Translations under genes and position numbers: made by a program
NCBI RefSeq assembly: GCF_014844075.1
Contig: NZ_CP062165.1
Location: forward strand, 4,402,001 to 4,466,000
DNA from: Paenibacillus sp. JNUCC-31
GTDB taxonomy: Bacteria; Bacillota; Bacilli; Paenibacillales; Paenibacillaceae
Direction of reading: 5' to 3'
DNA: 64,000 nucleotides
Shown: in pieces, positions 23,609 through 32,347 of the stretch
Numbering within the stretch: the stretch's first letter is position 1
How the letters are laid out: each line of letters begins with the position of its first letter
Notes under the pieces: model-generated
The model's input: the letters and a program-made list of their open reading frames with translations, nothing else
Databases searched by the model: none
What the model was told of the DNA's origin: nothing

Positions 23609-24765
23609 AGGGAAGAAACCTCCTTGGTCTGTGAAATGCTCTCACTGGAAATACCGGACTCACTTAATTTGCTGGATGCAATAAACGCTCGGCCGATACG
23701 GTCTGCCTGAAGAATGGCTTCGGTTACCTGCGCTGTGCTAACTCCGAAGGACAGATGAGCCGCACTGCCTTCCCGCAGCTGTAGTCCTGCTGCAATGCGC
23801 GCAGCAGCTTCCTGGGGTTGTTGTTGTATGCCGAGTTGGGCAAGAGTGATCGGCAGATTCAGCTTATGTAAAAGAGTGGTCAGCTCATGAAGCTCATCCC
23901 CTGCTTTGCCTTCAAGAATCCACTGGGTGAAGAGTCCGAAGGCTACCTTTTCTCCATGTAGCAATGCGTGTGTTTCGGGTAATTTGGTCAGGCTATCATG
24001 CAGCCCATGAGCAATCGCAGCATGAAGTGATCCATCGCTAATGCTGCCTACAAGGCCTGCGAGCACAATAATGGCATCAGCAACATCACGGAATTGAGGT
24101 GTACTACCGGTCGTGTCGGGGGATTCATAGACATCGATGGCATGCGCTTCAAGAATATCGAGTGCAAGCTTGGCAGTGCTGACACTGTTTCGGAGAGTGA
24201 GGCTGGTCGCATTGCCACTCAGATTAACGGCGAACTCATGCCATTTTACGAGCGTGTCACCGATCCCTGCAGCCAAATATCGCCTCGGTGCACTTGCGAG
24301 AATATGAGCATCTGCCAGAACGAGATCCGGCGAGCGGCGCAGGGGGCGATAACCTGCAGATTGCCCTTGATCATCATAGAGCACGGTTAAAGCAGACCAG
24401 GCAGCACAGGTTGCGGCGATAGTTGGGACTGTTACGATCGGCAGCCCGGATTGTTCGGCAACCGCTTTGGACAGATCGAGTACTTTACCGCCCCCGACGC
24501 CGATGATCAGATCAACGTCCAGATCGAAGGCTTGCTGGGTGAACGCATCAATCTGACCTGTCGTAACTTCCCCACGAAATAGCTGCACATGGAACTTGAC
24601 CTGATGCTCTTCCAGTGAAGGCAGAAGGTTGGGCTGTACAGTTTTCAACGCAGACTCACCAGCGATGATGAGAACATGCTGCCCAAGCTGTGCTATACGC
24701 GATCCGCTTTGCTCAAGAATGTTAGCCTCGTGTACATATACTGCGGGTGCTTTAACCGTAATCAT
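23605..24765 (-). CDS. Iron-containing alcohol dehydrogenase, YbdH/HcxA-like 2-hydroxyacid type
   Basis: 386 residues, GldA/YbdH branch. GVGGGKVLDLSKAVAE binds NAD(P), VPTIAATCAAWSALTVLYDD is typical of the E. coli YbdH (HcxA) group, and the metal ligands lie in AGIGDTLVKW, AIAHGLHDSL and LLHGEKVAFG. E. coli HcxA reduces 2-oxo acids and sits beside the aminotransferase gene ybdL; here the same pairing is joined by an importer. It heads the operon dehydrogenase-ssuA-ssuC-ssuB-aminotransferase. RBS GGGAG. Glycerol or glycerol-1-phosphate dehydrogenase activity is the main alternative. Confidence 0.8.
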   Translation of the reverse strand: MITVKAPAVYVHEANILEQSGSRIAQLGQHVLIIAGESALKTVQPNLLPSLEEHQVKFHVQLFRGEVTTGQIDAFTQQAFDLDVDLIIGVGGGKVLDLSKAVAEQSGLPIVTVPTIAATCAAWSALTVLYDDQGQSAGYRPLRRSPDLVLADAHILASAPRRYLAAGIGDTLVKWHEFAVNLSGNATSLTLRNSVSTAKLALDILEAHAIDVYESPDTTGSTPQFRDVADAIIVLAGLVGSISDGSLHAAIAHGLHDSLTKLPETHALLHGEKVAFGLFTQWILEGKAGDELHELTTLLHKLNLPITLAQLGIQQQPQEAAARIAAGLQLREGSAAHLSFGVSTAQVTEAILQADRIGRAFIASSKLSESGISSESISQTKEVSSL

Positions 24766-24826
24766 GGATACACTCCCTTTATAACTTATTATTCTTACGT
24801 TTTAACTTGGTTTTTAAATTGTTTAG

Positions 24827-24855
24827 ATTCTAGCATTGTGATCCTGCAACCACAA
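24827..24855 (-). promoter_or_regulatory. Candidate promoter of the dehydrogenase-ssu-aminotransferase operon
   Basis: Minus strand TTGTGG-17 bp-TAGAAT, about 60 bases before the first ATG. No S-box, T-box or other known aptamer is visible in the leader. Confidence 0.5.
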
Positions 24856-25051
24856 TAACCTGAACAATCAATACATCCTATACTTCGATTGAAAGAATCT
24901 ATAGGTGACAATAGAAAGGGGAAAAGAGAAACATCGACTCTCTACTCCTCTTACTGAGGCAGGTTTATTTAATAAGAAAGATACGGTAAAATGTCTATTA
25001 ACTTTCTATATGTTGTTTTCGGAATATATCAAATGAAAAGGGGGAGTGTTT

Positions 25052-25744
25052 ATGAAAACGATTGGCCTTATTGGTGGAATGAGCTGGGAATCATCGTTAG
25101 AATATTATCGAATTATTAACGAAGAAGTGAAAATTAAATTGGGAGGATTGCATTCAGCCAAGTGCATTTTATATAGCGTGAATTTCGAAGAAATCGAGCG
25201 CTATCAAGCTGAAGGTGATTGGGAAAGTGCTGGTAAATTATTAGGGAATGCAGCTCAGTCTTTGGAGAAGGCAGGAGCTGATATGATTGTAATTTGTACA
25301 AATACGATGCATAAAGTGATTAATCATATTGAAGAAAAAGTCAGCTTACCCGTTGTACACATTGCTGATTCAACAGCAAACCAGATTCATAAGTCCAAAA
25401 TAAGTACGGTTGGTTTACTTGGCACCAAATATACGATGGAACAAGATTTTTATAAAACACGTATTGAGCATAACGACATTAAGGTTTTGATACCGAATGA
25501 AGAGGATAGAAAAGTTATCAATAAAATAATATATGAGGAATTATGTTTAGGGAAAATTGAACCCTTATCAAGGGATTATTATAAAAAGGTGATCAAGAGG
25601 TTAGTTGATAATGGAGCTGAAGGAATAATATTAGGTTGTACAGAAATTGGATTATTAGTTAAACCGGAGGATTCAGAAGTGCCCTTATTTGATACAACAC
25701 GTATACATGCCATTGAATCTGTTCATTTGGCATTAGAAAAATAA
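25052..25744 (+). CDS. Aspartate/glutamate racemase family protein
   Basis: 230 residues. GLIGGMSWESSLEYYRIIN is the start signature of the YgeA/RacX-type racemases. The two catalytic cysteines are present at residue 82 (ICTNTMHK) and 196 (LGCTEIGLL). It probably racemises an amino acid such as aspartate. The ATG at 25052 has GGGGGAG at seven bases; a GTG two codons earlier is less likely. The gene is much more AT-rich than its neighbours, suggesting recent acquisition. Confidence 0.9.
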   Translation: MKTIGLIGGMSWESSLEYYRIINEEVKIKLGGLHSAKCILYSVNFEEIERYQAEGDWESAGKLLGNAAQSLEKAGADMIVICTNTMHKVINHIEEKVSLPVVHIADSTANQIHKSKISTVGLLGTKYTMEQDFYKTRIEHNDIKVLIPNEEDRKVINKIIYEELCLGKIEPLSRDYYKKVIKRLVDNGAEGIILGCTEIGLLVKPEDSEVPLFDTTRIHAIESVHLALEK

Positions 25745-25781
25745 TTTTGACATATCCCGATAAACCCGTTGTCGGATTTAC

Positions 25782-25804
25782 CTTGGCTCCCGAACCCGAT
25801 ATAA
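25782..25804 (+). promoter_or_regulatory. Candidate promoter of the radical SAM gene
   Basis: TATAAT at 25799-25804 is preceded at 17-bp spacing by TTTACC; this sits between the racemase stop and the preferred radical SAM start, so the two genes may be separately transcribed. Confidence 0.45.
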
Positions 25805-25881
25805 TAGTGGTGGCGCATAAGAGCCGGATCACAAATGAGGGTGGGACTGTTCTCCCTCCTAAGCAGAATGGGGACCCCGAG

Positions 25882-26757
25882 TTGAAAACATTCAAGAAAG
25901 TATATATTGAGATCACAAGTATATGTAATCTGGCATGCAGCTTCTGTCCGCAGACCAAACGTGCCAAAAATTTTATTGACCCTGAAGTCTTCAACAATAT
26001 ATTGGATCAGATTAAACCTCACACCAAACATATATATTTACATGTTAAAGGGGAGCCGTTGCTTCATCCCAAAATTGATCTGTTACTGGATTCCGCACAT
26101 GAGAAAGGATTCAAGGTCAACATTACGACCAACGGAACGCTGCTGCCCAAGACCCAGCACAAGCTGCTCGGCAAACCGGCACTGCGCCAAATGAACTTCT
26201 CTCTGCACAGCTTTGATGGTCACGAAGGTTCCACAGACCGTGAGGGTTATCTGGGCAATGTATTGTCTTTTGTCAGGGAAGCCGTAAAGCACAATGTCAT
26301 TATTTCATTCCGACTCTGGAATCTGACCCAGGATAACTTCACGAATGCTCAGATGAGTAGAAACCGGGAGACGCTGGAGGTTCTTGAACGGGAGTTCAAT
26401 CTGGATTTTCGCATCGAGGAGAAGGTAGTGCCGGGGAGTGGTGTCAAAATTGCCCCGAATGTGTACCTGAATCAGGACCATGAGTTCCAGTGGCCGAGTC
26501 TGGATGCACCGGAAGATGACGGTAAAGGCTTCTGCCACGCGCTTCGCAATCAGGCGGCTGTGTTGGTCGATGGAACGGTAGTCCCATGCTGTCTCGATGG
26601 TGAGGGTGTAATTAATTTGGGTAACGTTCACGAAAAATCGTTCTCGGAGATTGTGGATGGTGAACGAGCCAACAATCTGTTCTATGGTTTCTCCAAACGG
26701 GAAGCCGTGGAGGAATTATGTCGGAAGTGCGGATATCGTCAGCGGTTCGGGGCCTAG
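25882..26757 (+). CDS. Radical SAM protein with SPASM-like C-terminal cysteines
   Basis: About 291 residues. The 4Fe-4S/SAM motif CNLACSFC gives Cys15, 19 and 22 from the chosen start; the KGEPLLHP and TTNGTLL segments are classic radical SAM elements, and a C-terminal group of cysteines (CCLDGEG...CRKCGYRQRFG) suggests an auxiliary cluster. Function is unknown; similar stand-alone proteins occur in many Bacilli. The frame is open back to a TTG at 25747, right after the racemase stop, but that region lacks a ribosome site and contains a promoter-like TTTACC-17-TATAAT ending at 25804. I therefore prefer the TTG at 25882, which has GGGGA upstream and begins with the conserved KTFKKVYIEIT. Confidence 0.8.
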   Translation: MKTFKKVYIEITSICNLACSFCPQTKRAKNFIDPEVFNNILDQIKPHTKHIYLHVKGEPLLHPKIDLLLDSAHEKGFKVNITTNGTLLPKTQHKLLGKPALRQMNFSLHSFDGHEGSTDREGYLGNVLSFVREAVKHNVIISFRLWNLTQDNFTNAQMSRNRETLEVLEREFNLDFRIEEKVVPGSGVKIAPNVYLNQDHEFQWPSLDAPEDDGKGFCHALRNQAAVLVDGTVVPCCLDGEGVINLGNVHEKSFSEIVDGERANNLFYGFSKREAVEELCRKCGYRQRFGA

Positions 26758-26796
26758 TATAACGATACACTAAGTGAAAAGTAAAAATTGAAAACA

Positions 26797-26838
26797 TACC
26801 AAGATGAAAGATTTAATTTCATTTTGGTATGTTTTTTA
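26797..26838. terminator. Intrinsic terminator after the radical SAM gene
   Basis: AAAACATACCAAgaTGAAA pairs with TTTCAttTTGGTATGTTTT, followed by a T tract. Confidence 0.88.
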
Positions 26839-26916
26839 TATGGACAAATCCTCTGAAGAAGAAACGGAGATGAATCCAGTTTAACAACTTTTTTGTAAAA
26901 TGATAGATTAATAATC

Positions 26917-26944
26917 TTGTTTTTATAAATTGCCATGGTATTAT
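26917..26944 (+). promoter_or_regulatory. Candidate promoter of the SLH protein gene
   Basis: TTGTTT-16 bp-TATTAT, about 90 bases before the start codon. Downstream, AAGGAGG at 26956-26964 precedes a tiny TTG frame of eight codons (TTG at about 26969, stop TAG near 26993), a possible leader peptide. Confidence 0.4.
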
Positions 26945-27036
26945 TATCCTATTGGCAAGGAGGTGTATTGGTTCTAAAGATTCATATTTTATAGTTTTTT
27001 ACCTACCAGAAGCCTACAGAGGAGTGTGTCTTAGTT

Positions 27037-29826
27037 TTGAATTCAAAATGGAAAAAATTTAACAACAAACTATCTTTAATGCTTTCTACGTCGTTGGTTG
27101 TCTCCATGTTATCAATGAGTTTATCTGTATCAGCAGAAGTAGCTACTTCTAAAAGTTCTCTTACTGATATTGATAAGTCGTATGCCAAAACTGAAATATC
27201 AAAATTGGTAGAACAAGGTATAGTCACTGGATATGCAGATAATACTTTCAAGCCATCGCAATCTGTAACAAGAGCTCAATTAGCAAAAATCATGGTTGGT
27301 GCGCTTAATTTGAAGCCAGATGCTTCAGAGGCAATCCAATTTAAGGATGTTAAAGGAGATTTATGGTATGCTGGATATGTCGGTGCACTTGTCAAATCTG
27401 GGATAGCCCAAGGTACATCAAAAGAAAGTTTCTCACCTAACAAAAATGTTACTAGAGAAGAATTAGCAGTGTTTTTTGTCAGAGCCTTTGGCTGGAAACA
27501 ACAAGATGTAACGGGTCAATCTGCTAAACCTTTGTTGTCCGATTTGGATCAGGTATCTAATTGGGCTAAAGAATCAGTATCTATGGCTTATCAATCCGGT
27601 TTCATCAAAGGGATGGTTCAAAAAGATGGAACTGTGAAATTTAACCCTTCAGGTGTCGCGGATCGACAGGCTCTGGCGAGACTTGCATATGAATTTGTAA
27701 CCAACAAGTCTACATATGATAACTACATGACTCCTGCAAAAGCGGAGGAAGCAACAGAAGAATCAAATGAAGCAACACCGGAAAGCCCAAAACCTTCTCA
27801 AAGTAGTAATAAAGGAAATAGTGAAAGTAGCTCCAGTGGTAAGGGGAACGATAGTAACAATAGTGGGAATACTGGAGGTAATGAGCAAGTATCCAATAAT
27901 CTTAAATCTCCAGGTACGTATACACTTGGGAATGTAACTGGAAATGTGACGATCAGTTCTCAAGGTGTTATATTAAAGAACACTAAAATCAACGGTAATT
28001 TGAAAGTGCTTCAATCTGTTGGCGACGGTGATGTGACACTTGATAATGTTGTCGTTACAGGAACCACAGAGATCCAAGGTGGAGGACCCAATAGTATTCA
28101 TGCGGTGAACTCGATTCTGGCAACAGTCATTGTTAATAAAGCAGATGGTAGTATCCGTTTGGTACTTGAAGGTGGAAGCGATGTTCAACAGATTGAACTC
28201 AAATCTGGAGCGATTGTAGAAAACAGCTCAACGGGTAACATTGGTCCGATTGAAATAGCAGAATCCGTTCCACATAACTCTTTAGTAAGTTTTAAAGGAA
28301 GTTTTGATTCTGTATTGGTTCATGCCGAACAAGTGTCTGTTGAATTCGGTGATGATTCTACAATTGGTAATCTTGAAGTATTAGAAAAAGCATTGAGTTC
28401 GTCATTTAAAATTGGACAGGGAGCAGTAGTAAACAGGGCCATTTTAAATGCAATTGTTCAATTTTCTGGACAGGGAACATTAGTTTCAGCCCAAGTCAAT
28501 GTAGATGGAGTTGATTTTAGCCAACTTAGTCAGTCTCCAACCATTGAAGCGGATCCCACAGTGACTCAAGTCGTTTATTCTCCTGGGTCAGTAGAGTTAT
28601 CAGCAATGAATTCAACACGTCAGATTGTTTTTACTGGAATAACTGGAACGGCTTCTAAAGATATTACTTCCATGGCGAAATGGGAAGCAGAAGACAATTC
28701 CATTGTTGTTGTGAACTCTGGTAAGATTGAGGCCAAAGGCAACGGTACGACGCAAGTTAAAGTCCAATATGGCAACTTTGAAATGTATGTTCCTGTAACG
28801 GTCGCTGTTTATAATGAAGGGGAAAGTTATCCGACAATTAAAGCGATCCATGTCACAAATGGAAGTGCAAAACTTGAATTTACACCAGATATTGATATGA
28901 GCCTTCTGACTTCAGATCATTTCATCGTTACAGCCTATTTAAATGGAGCAGAAAAGCATTTGAATAATCTCCAGTATGCTAACGGAGAGTTTACGTTTGA
29001 TCCTGTTGACAGTTATGGAAATACTCTATATGTTACTATAGAATCTGATGCTGATAAGACACTTTTTGCTGGAAGTCAAAGTGGAGCAATCAAGCTAACA
29101 GGTTTCAGTGGACACATCAAAGATGTGGCTGGAGAAGCGGTTGCGAATCTTGCAATTGATTTCAGAAAAGGTCTGGATAACAAGACGGGTGAAATTGTTG
29201 GATCAGTTACGACAGACACCTACGGAAATTATCAAATTTATCTTCCTCCAGGCATATATACAGGTGAATTGGGCGGAGGAAGTACAAAGTATATAAAAAC
29301 ATTTTTAGTTGCTGTCGCAGCAGTAAATGTAGAGAATAAAAATGAGAATCAAACAGCAATTGAGGTACCTTCACAAGATGAAACACGAATCGTTTTGACA
29401 TGGGGGAAAGACCCACGGGACTTAGATTCTCATCTCGTTGGTCCTGCAGGGGATGAGGGCGTATTTCATACGTTCTTCTCAGACAAGCAACATTATTACA
29501 ATGACGAACTTATGGTTGATCTGGACTTAGATGATGTCACTTCCTACGGGCCTGAGACTACCACAATTCGTCACTTGCTTCCTGGAATGTATACGTTCTA
29601 TGTACATCATTTTTCCGGAGAAAGTACAATTAAAAGCTCCGGTGCTAAAATTGAAGTATATCATGGAGCAGTAGCCACTCCGAGTGCACAGTATATTGTT
29701 TCAGAAGGAAGCGGCAACGAGAGATATTGGGTTGTTTTCAAAATGAACGTCTCGGATACTGGGGCAGTAACTTTTGACGCAGTAAATGAATTTACTAATT
29801 TAGATCCTTTCTACACATTTCAGTAA
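27037..29826 (+). CDS. Secreted SLH-domain cell-surface protein with beta-solenoid and Ig-like regions
   Basis: 929 residues from a TTG start. A signal peptide (about 1-33, ending SVSAE) is followed by three S-layer-homology domains (about 43-95, 105-150, 170-225) that anchor to pyruvylated wall polymer, a Ser/Gly/Asn linker (about 240-285) and a right-handed repeat region (about 290-480: YTLGNVTGNVTISSQGVILK, then GNLKV..GDVTLDN) like bactofilin/polymer-forming folds. Next comes a BIG2-like Ig region (about 530-600). The C-terminal part (about 790-929, beginning LTWGKDPRDLDSHLVGP) resembles YfaP/DUF2135-type domains. Role is probably structural or adhesive at the cell surface; nothing catalytic is seen. 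Codons are AT-richer than in neighbouring metabolic genes. GAGGAG lies about 12 bases before the TTG. Confidence 0.85.
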   Translation: MNSKWKKFNNKLSLMLSTSLVVSMLSMSLSVSAEVATSKSSLTDIDKSYAKTEISKLVEQGIVTGYADNTFKPSQSVTRAQLAKIMVGALNLKPDASEAIQFKDVKGDLWYAGYVGALVKSGIAQGTSKESFSPNKNVTREELAVFFVRAFGWKQQDVTGQSAKPLLSDLDQVSNWAKESVSMAYQSGFIKGMVQKDGTVKFNPSGVADRQALARLAYEFVTNKSTYDNYMTPAKAEEATEESNEATPESPKPSQSSNKGNSESSSSGKGNDSNNSGNTGGNEQVSNNLKSPGTYTLGNVTGNVTISSQGVILKNTKINGNLKVLQSVGDGDVTLDNVVVTGTTEIQGGGPNSIHAVNSILATVIVNKADGSIRLVLEGGSDVQQIELKSGAIVENSSTGNIGPIEIAESVPHNSLVSFKGSFDSVLVHAEQVSVEFGDDSTIGNLEVLEKALSSSFKIGQGAVVNRAILNAIVQFSGQGTLVSAQVNVDGVDFSQLSQSPTIEADPTVTQVVYSPGSVELSAMNSTRQIVFTGITGTASKDITSMAKWEAEDNSIVVVNSGKIEAKGNGTTQVKVQYGNFEMYVPVTVAVYNEGESYPTIKAIHVTNGSAKLEFTPDIDMSLLTSDHFIVTAYLNGAEKHLNNLQYANGEFTFDPVDSYGNTLYVTIESDADKTLFAGSQSGAIKLTGFSGHIKDVAGEAVANLAIDFRKGLDNKTGEIVGSVTTDTYGNYQIYLPPGIYTGELGGGSTKYIKTFLVAVAAVNVENKNENQTAIEVPSQDETRIVLTWGKDPRDLDSHLVGPAGDEGVFHTFFSDKQHYYNDELMVDLDLDDVTSYGPETTTIRHLLPGMYTFYVHHFSGESTIKSSGAKIEVYHGAVATPSAQYIVSEGSGNERYWVVFKMNVSDTGAVTFDAVNEFTNLDPFYTFQ

Positions 29827-30079
29827 TCAAATTAGACACGTATACTGAATAAATTATCGTTCTTATGATGTTATTCTTTTGAAGAGATCCTGTCTTTTAT
29901 AGACTAGGGTTTCTTTTTTTATAGATTCTTAGTTCTTTTGTTTATGTTTAAAGCTGTAAATGAAGCATATTTCAAGTTGAGATCAGCACATCATACGCTG
30001 TTGAGTGATAGAAGAGTACGTCAGCTACCCAGGTTTTATGCTATATGTTGTAATACTGATCTAATGATTATTATCGTTA

Positions 30080-30185
30080 CATCCCTTTTTTGGTAGGATT
30101 AGGGTAGGTTCCGGGCAGAGGTGCACCTCTGAAAGGTTCCGTGAGGACGAGCTTATGTTTGTCCGCCAATCTGTCGAACAAGGGA
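30080..30185 (+). promoter_or_regulatory. Structured leader of the pectate lyase gene (unidentified)
   Basis: Contains two copies of GGTTCCG (near 30107 and 30135) flanking the perfect palindrome AGAGGTGCACCTCT at 30117-30130, then a GGACGAG/TTTGTCC hairpin at about 30145-30163. It does not match any riboswitch consensus I know. It may be a protein-binding operator or a structured 5' UTR. Confidence 0.4.
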
Positions 30186-30195
30186 GGATTTATTG

Positions 30196-30864
30196 ATGAA
30201 AAAAATGTTGACGTTGTTGCTGTCCGCCGGTCTGGTCGCTTCACTATTCGGTGCAATTCCAGCTTCTGCTGCGCCTACGGTTGTAAACTCAACGATTGTT
30301 GTACCAAAGGGTACTACCTTTGATGGTAAAGGTCAAACCTATGTAGCCAATCCCTCTACTCTGGGCGATGGGTCCCAAGCAGAAAATCAGAAACCGGTAT
30401 TTCGTTTGGAAGCCGGCGCTTCACTCAAAAATGTAATTATCGGATCACCTGCTGCTGATGGTGTTCACTGTTATGGCAGCTGTAATATATCGAATGTAGT
30501 CTGGCAGGATGTCGGAGAAGATGCACTGACACTGAAGTCTTCCGGAACGGTCAACATCACTGGTGGGGCAGCATACAAGGCGTATGATAAAGTGTTTCAA
30601 ATGAATGCAGCCGGGACAATTAACATTAAAAATTTCAGGGCAGATGATATTGGCAAGCTGGTACGTCAAAATGGAGGGACGTCCTTCGCCGTGAACATGA
30701 CGCTGGACAATTCGGACATCTCCAATGTCAAAGATTCGATTATGCGTACGGACAGCAGTACATCACAAGGGAAAATTACAAATACACGTTACTCCAAAGT
30801 ACCGACCTTGTTTAAAGGCTTTGCATCGGGTAAGACAAGTCAATCGGGGAATACACCATATTAA
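30196..30864 (+). CDS. pel: Pectate lyase, polysaccharide lyase family 3
   Basis: 222 residues. Signal peptide (about 1-26, ASAAPT) then a compact beta-helix: [51 protein letters not shown] and [17 protein letters not shown] are diagnostic of PL3 lyases (PelA/PelB of Bacillus and Paenibacillus). It cleaves polygalacturonate outside the cell by calcium-dependent beta-elimination; the acidic VGEDALT stretch and the conserved Lys/Arg positions are retained. Size equals typical PL3 enzymes without extra binding modules. RBS GGGAGGA seven bases before ATG 30196. Monocistronic. Confidence 0.93.
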   Translation: MKKMLTLLLSAGLVASLFGAIPASAAPTVVNSTIVVPKGTTFDGKGQTYVANPSTLGDGSQAENQKPVFRLEAGASLKNVIIGSPAADGVHCYGSCNISNVVWQDVGEDALTLKSSGTVNITGGAAYKAYDKVFQMNAAGTINIKNFRADDIGKLVRQNGGTSFAVNMTLDNSDISNVKDSIMRTDSSTSQGKITNTRYSKVPTLFKGFASGKTSQSGNTPY

Positions 30865-30916
30865 AAAGGGAGCTTATCTTTTGAATTAAAGGTTCCTCTA
30901 AACGATATGAAGCATA

Positions 30917-31175
30917 CAAAGGGTTGTCTCATAAGTCATGAATATGATGGGGGACATCCCTTGCTCGCTTTATTTTGGTCTAACGAACCTGACACAAGCT
31001 ATTCGCTGCCCTTTACGTCGTACTGAGATGTAACGAATCACAGAGACGTTATTTCATCAATGGGGTCGATTTTTAGGCTCGGACGCCGCTTTTGCACTGA
31101 AATAACGTTACTGAAGTTCGTTAAAATTTGCATGCCTTAAGAATTGGCCGTTTAAGGTACGACAGATTCGTTAGA
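30917..31175 (+). repeat. Dispersed intergenic repeat element, copy A
   Basis: Begins with an imperfect hairpin (GGTTGTCTCATAAGTCATG ... GGGGACATCCC, 30920-30960). Then come degenerate 23-bp units that start TAACGAA and end G(C/T)TATT: at 30981-31003, 31031-31053 and, inverted, 31100-31122, with a further TTCGTTA at about 31168. A close relative lies inverted at 41930-42085 (copy B). No coding frame. Could be a MITE-like element, an IS-end derivative or a structured regulatory repeat. Confidence 0.75.
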
Positions 31176-31377
31176 ACGTTGCAAGCTTGATGCATCACGC
31201 TACCAGCAGGTGTGGTCAAGCTTACGGAAATGGGAAGCCTTTTCGAGACATTCCCTTGGTACGATGCGAAGGTTACATGCAAGAAATATGCCTTGAACCA
31301 GAAGCATATTATCACAAGAAAAAACATATATTTAACCACTCTATCTCAAAGGTGATGCATGATTTGCCTGATCGGGA

Positions 31378-31406
31378 TTGTCACAAATACCCATGTGTTG
31401 TACAGT
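31378..31406 (+). promoter_or_regulatory. Candidate promoter of the ykoEDC operon
   Basis: TTGTCA-17 bp-TACAGT, ending about 23 bases upstream of the TPP aptamer. Confidence 0.5.
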
Positions 31407-31428
31407 AGAAGCAATGAAATAAGTGAAC

Positions 31429-31512
31429 CGGGAGCTCAATGAAGTTGGGCTGAGAGAGCGGCCTTGTGCCGCTGACCGTAGATCTGATCTGGGTAATGCC
31501 AGCGTAGAGAAC
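31429..31512 (+). promoter_or_regulatory. TPP riboswitch (ykoEDC operon)
   Basis: GGGCTGAGAGAGCGG, then GCTGACCGTAGATCTGATC and TGGGTAATGCCAGCGTAGAGA are the conserved TPP aptamer elements. The downstream genes encode an energy-coupling-factor thiamine-precursor importer, which fits. Confidence 0.95.
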
Positions 31513-31681
31513 ATGAATTTGCGATGTGCAATGGTAAGGGTAAAGAATAGATGATAAATGTCAGCGTTCTTGGGTGTGGCGGTTTTTTCTGATGCGCACG
31601 AAGGATGAGGTCGTTTGTATCTACTTTTTCTATATCCGCTTACTGCGTAGCATCGTAAGAATTGTAAACTGTGCGTATGGC

Positions 31682-31715
31682 CTGCCTGGGAACCGGGGAG
31701 GCTTTTTTTGTTTGT
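31682..31715 (+). terminator. Terminator of the TPP riboswitch expression platform
   Basis: GCCTgCC...GGgGAGGC stem followed by TTTTTTT, between aptamer and ykoE. Confidence 0.75.
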
Positions 31716-31753
31716 TTTATAACCCAAGGGAAACAAGGAAGGAAGTAGAGAAC

Positions 31754-32347
31754 ATGTCAACAGCAGTAGGCAGCAACAGATTGAAGTTAACCGATATTCT
31801 GGTAACGATTGTGATTGCAGTGGTATTCGGGGTGATCTACAAAATATGGGGACCTACATATGATCTGATGAAGCCATTCGGCATTCATGCGGAGCAGATG
31901 ATTTACGGCATGTGGTTTATGGCGGGCACCTTTGCTTATGTGATTATTCGCAAGCCGGGTGTAGCCATTCTGGCTGAAGTTGCGGCATCAACAGTGAGTG
32001 CTTTTCTCGGAAGTGAGTGGGGCATGTCCACACTGGTATATGGACTGCTGCAAGGGCTGGGAGCGGAGATTTTCTTCGCCGCATTTCTGTATCGGAAAAG
32101 CAATCTGCTCGTCACCTGCCTTGCGGCTATTGGTGCAGCGGCGGCTTCGCTTGTACTGGATTATCAGTACGGGTACATTGATTCCCTCTCGGCCTGGAAC
32201 TACACGCTGTTTATCGGTTTCCGCTTCATTGGCAGTATTCTGATTGCAGGTGTATTCGCCTATTATCTTGCTAAAGCGCTGGAGCTTACAGGTGCAACAC
32301 GATCCCTTAGACCGGTGTCGAAGCAGGATTATGAGGCGCTGGACTAG
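31754..32347 (+). CDS. ykoE: ECF transporter S component YkoE (HMP/thiamine precursor)
   Basis: 197 residues, about six membrane helices. KLTDILVTIVIAVVFGVIYKIWGP at the start and the QMIYGMWFMAGTFAYVIIRKPG, AEFAAS-like and LVYGLLQGLGAEIFFA segments match YkoE. It is the substrate-binding membrane subunit of the YkoEDC importer. The ATG at 31754 follows GGAAG; the frame is open further upstream through the riboswitch terminator, but that part is not coding. The TPP riboswitch and ykoD/ykoC confirm the role. Confidence 0.93.
   Translation: MSTAVGSNRLKLTDILVTIVIAVVFGVIYKIWGPTYDLMKPFGIHAEQMIYGMWFMAGTFAYVIIRKPGVAILAEVAASTVSAFLGSEWGMSTLVYGLLQGLGAEIFFAAFLYRKSNLLVTCLAAIGAAAASLVLDYQYGYIDSLSAWNYTLFIGFRFIGSILIAGVFAYYLAKALELTGATRSLRPVSKQDYEALD

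Noticed and set aside
24766..25000. S-box or T-box upstream of the dehydrogenase operon
   Set aside because: None of the conserved blocks of these families is present.
30917..31175. Intact insertion sequence or transposase remnant
   Set aside because: The end motif resembles some IS ends, but no transposase-like frame was found on either strand.
31187..31408. 73-codon open frame between the repeat and the TPP riboswitch
   Set aside because: No ribosome site, no recognisable family, and it runs into the promoter of the ykoEDC operon.
31574..31753. N-terminal extension of ykoE
   Set aside because: It would translate the riboswitch expression platform; the ATG at 31754 has a ribosome site and matches the YkoE N-terminus.
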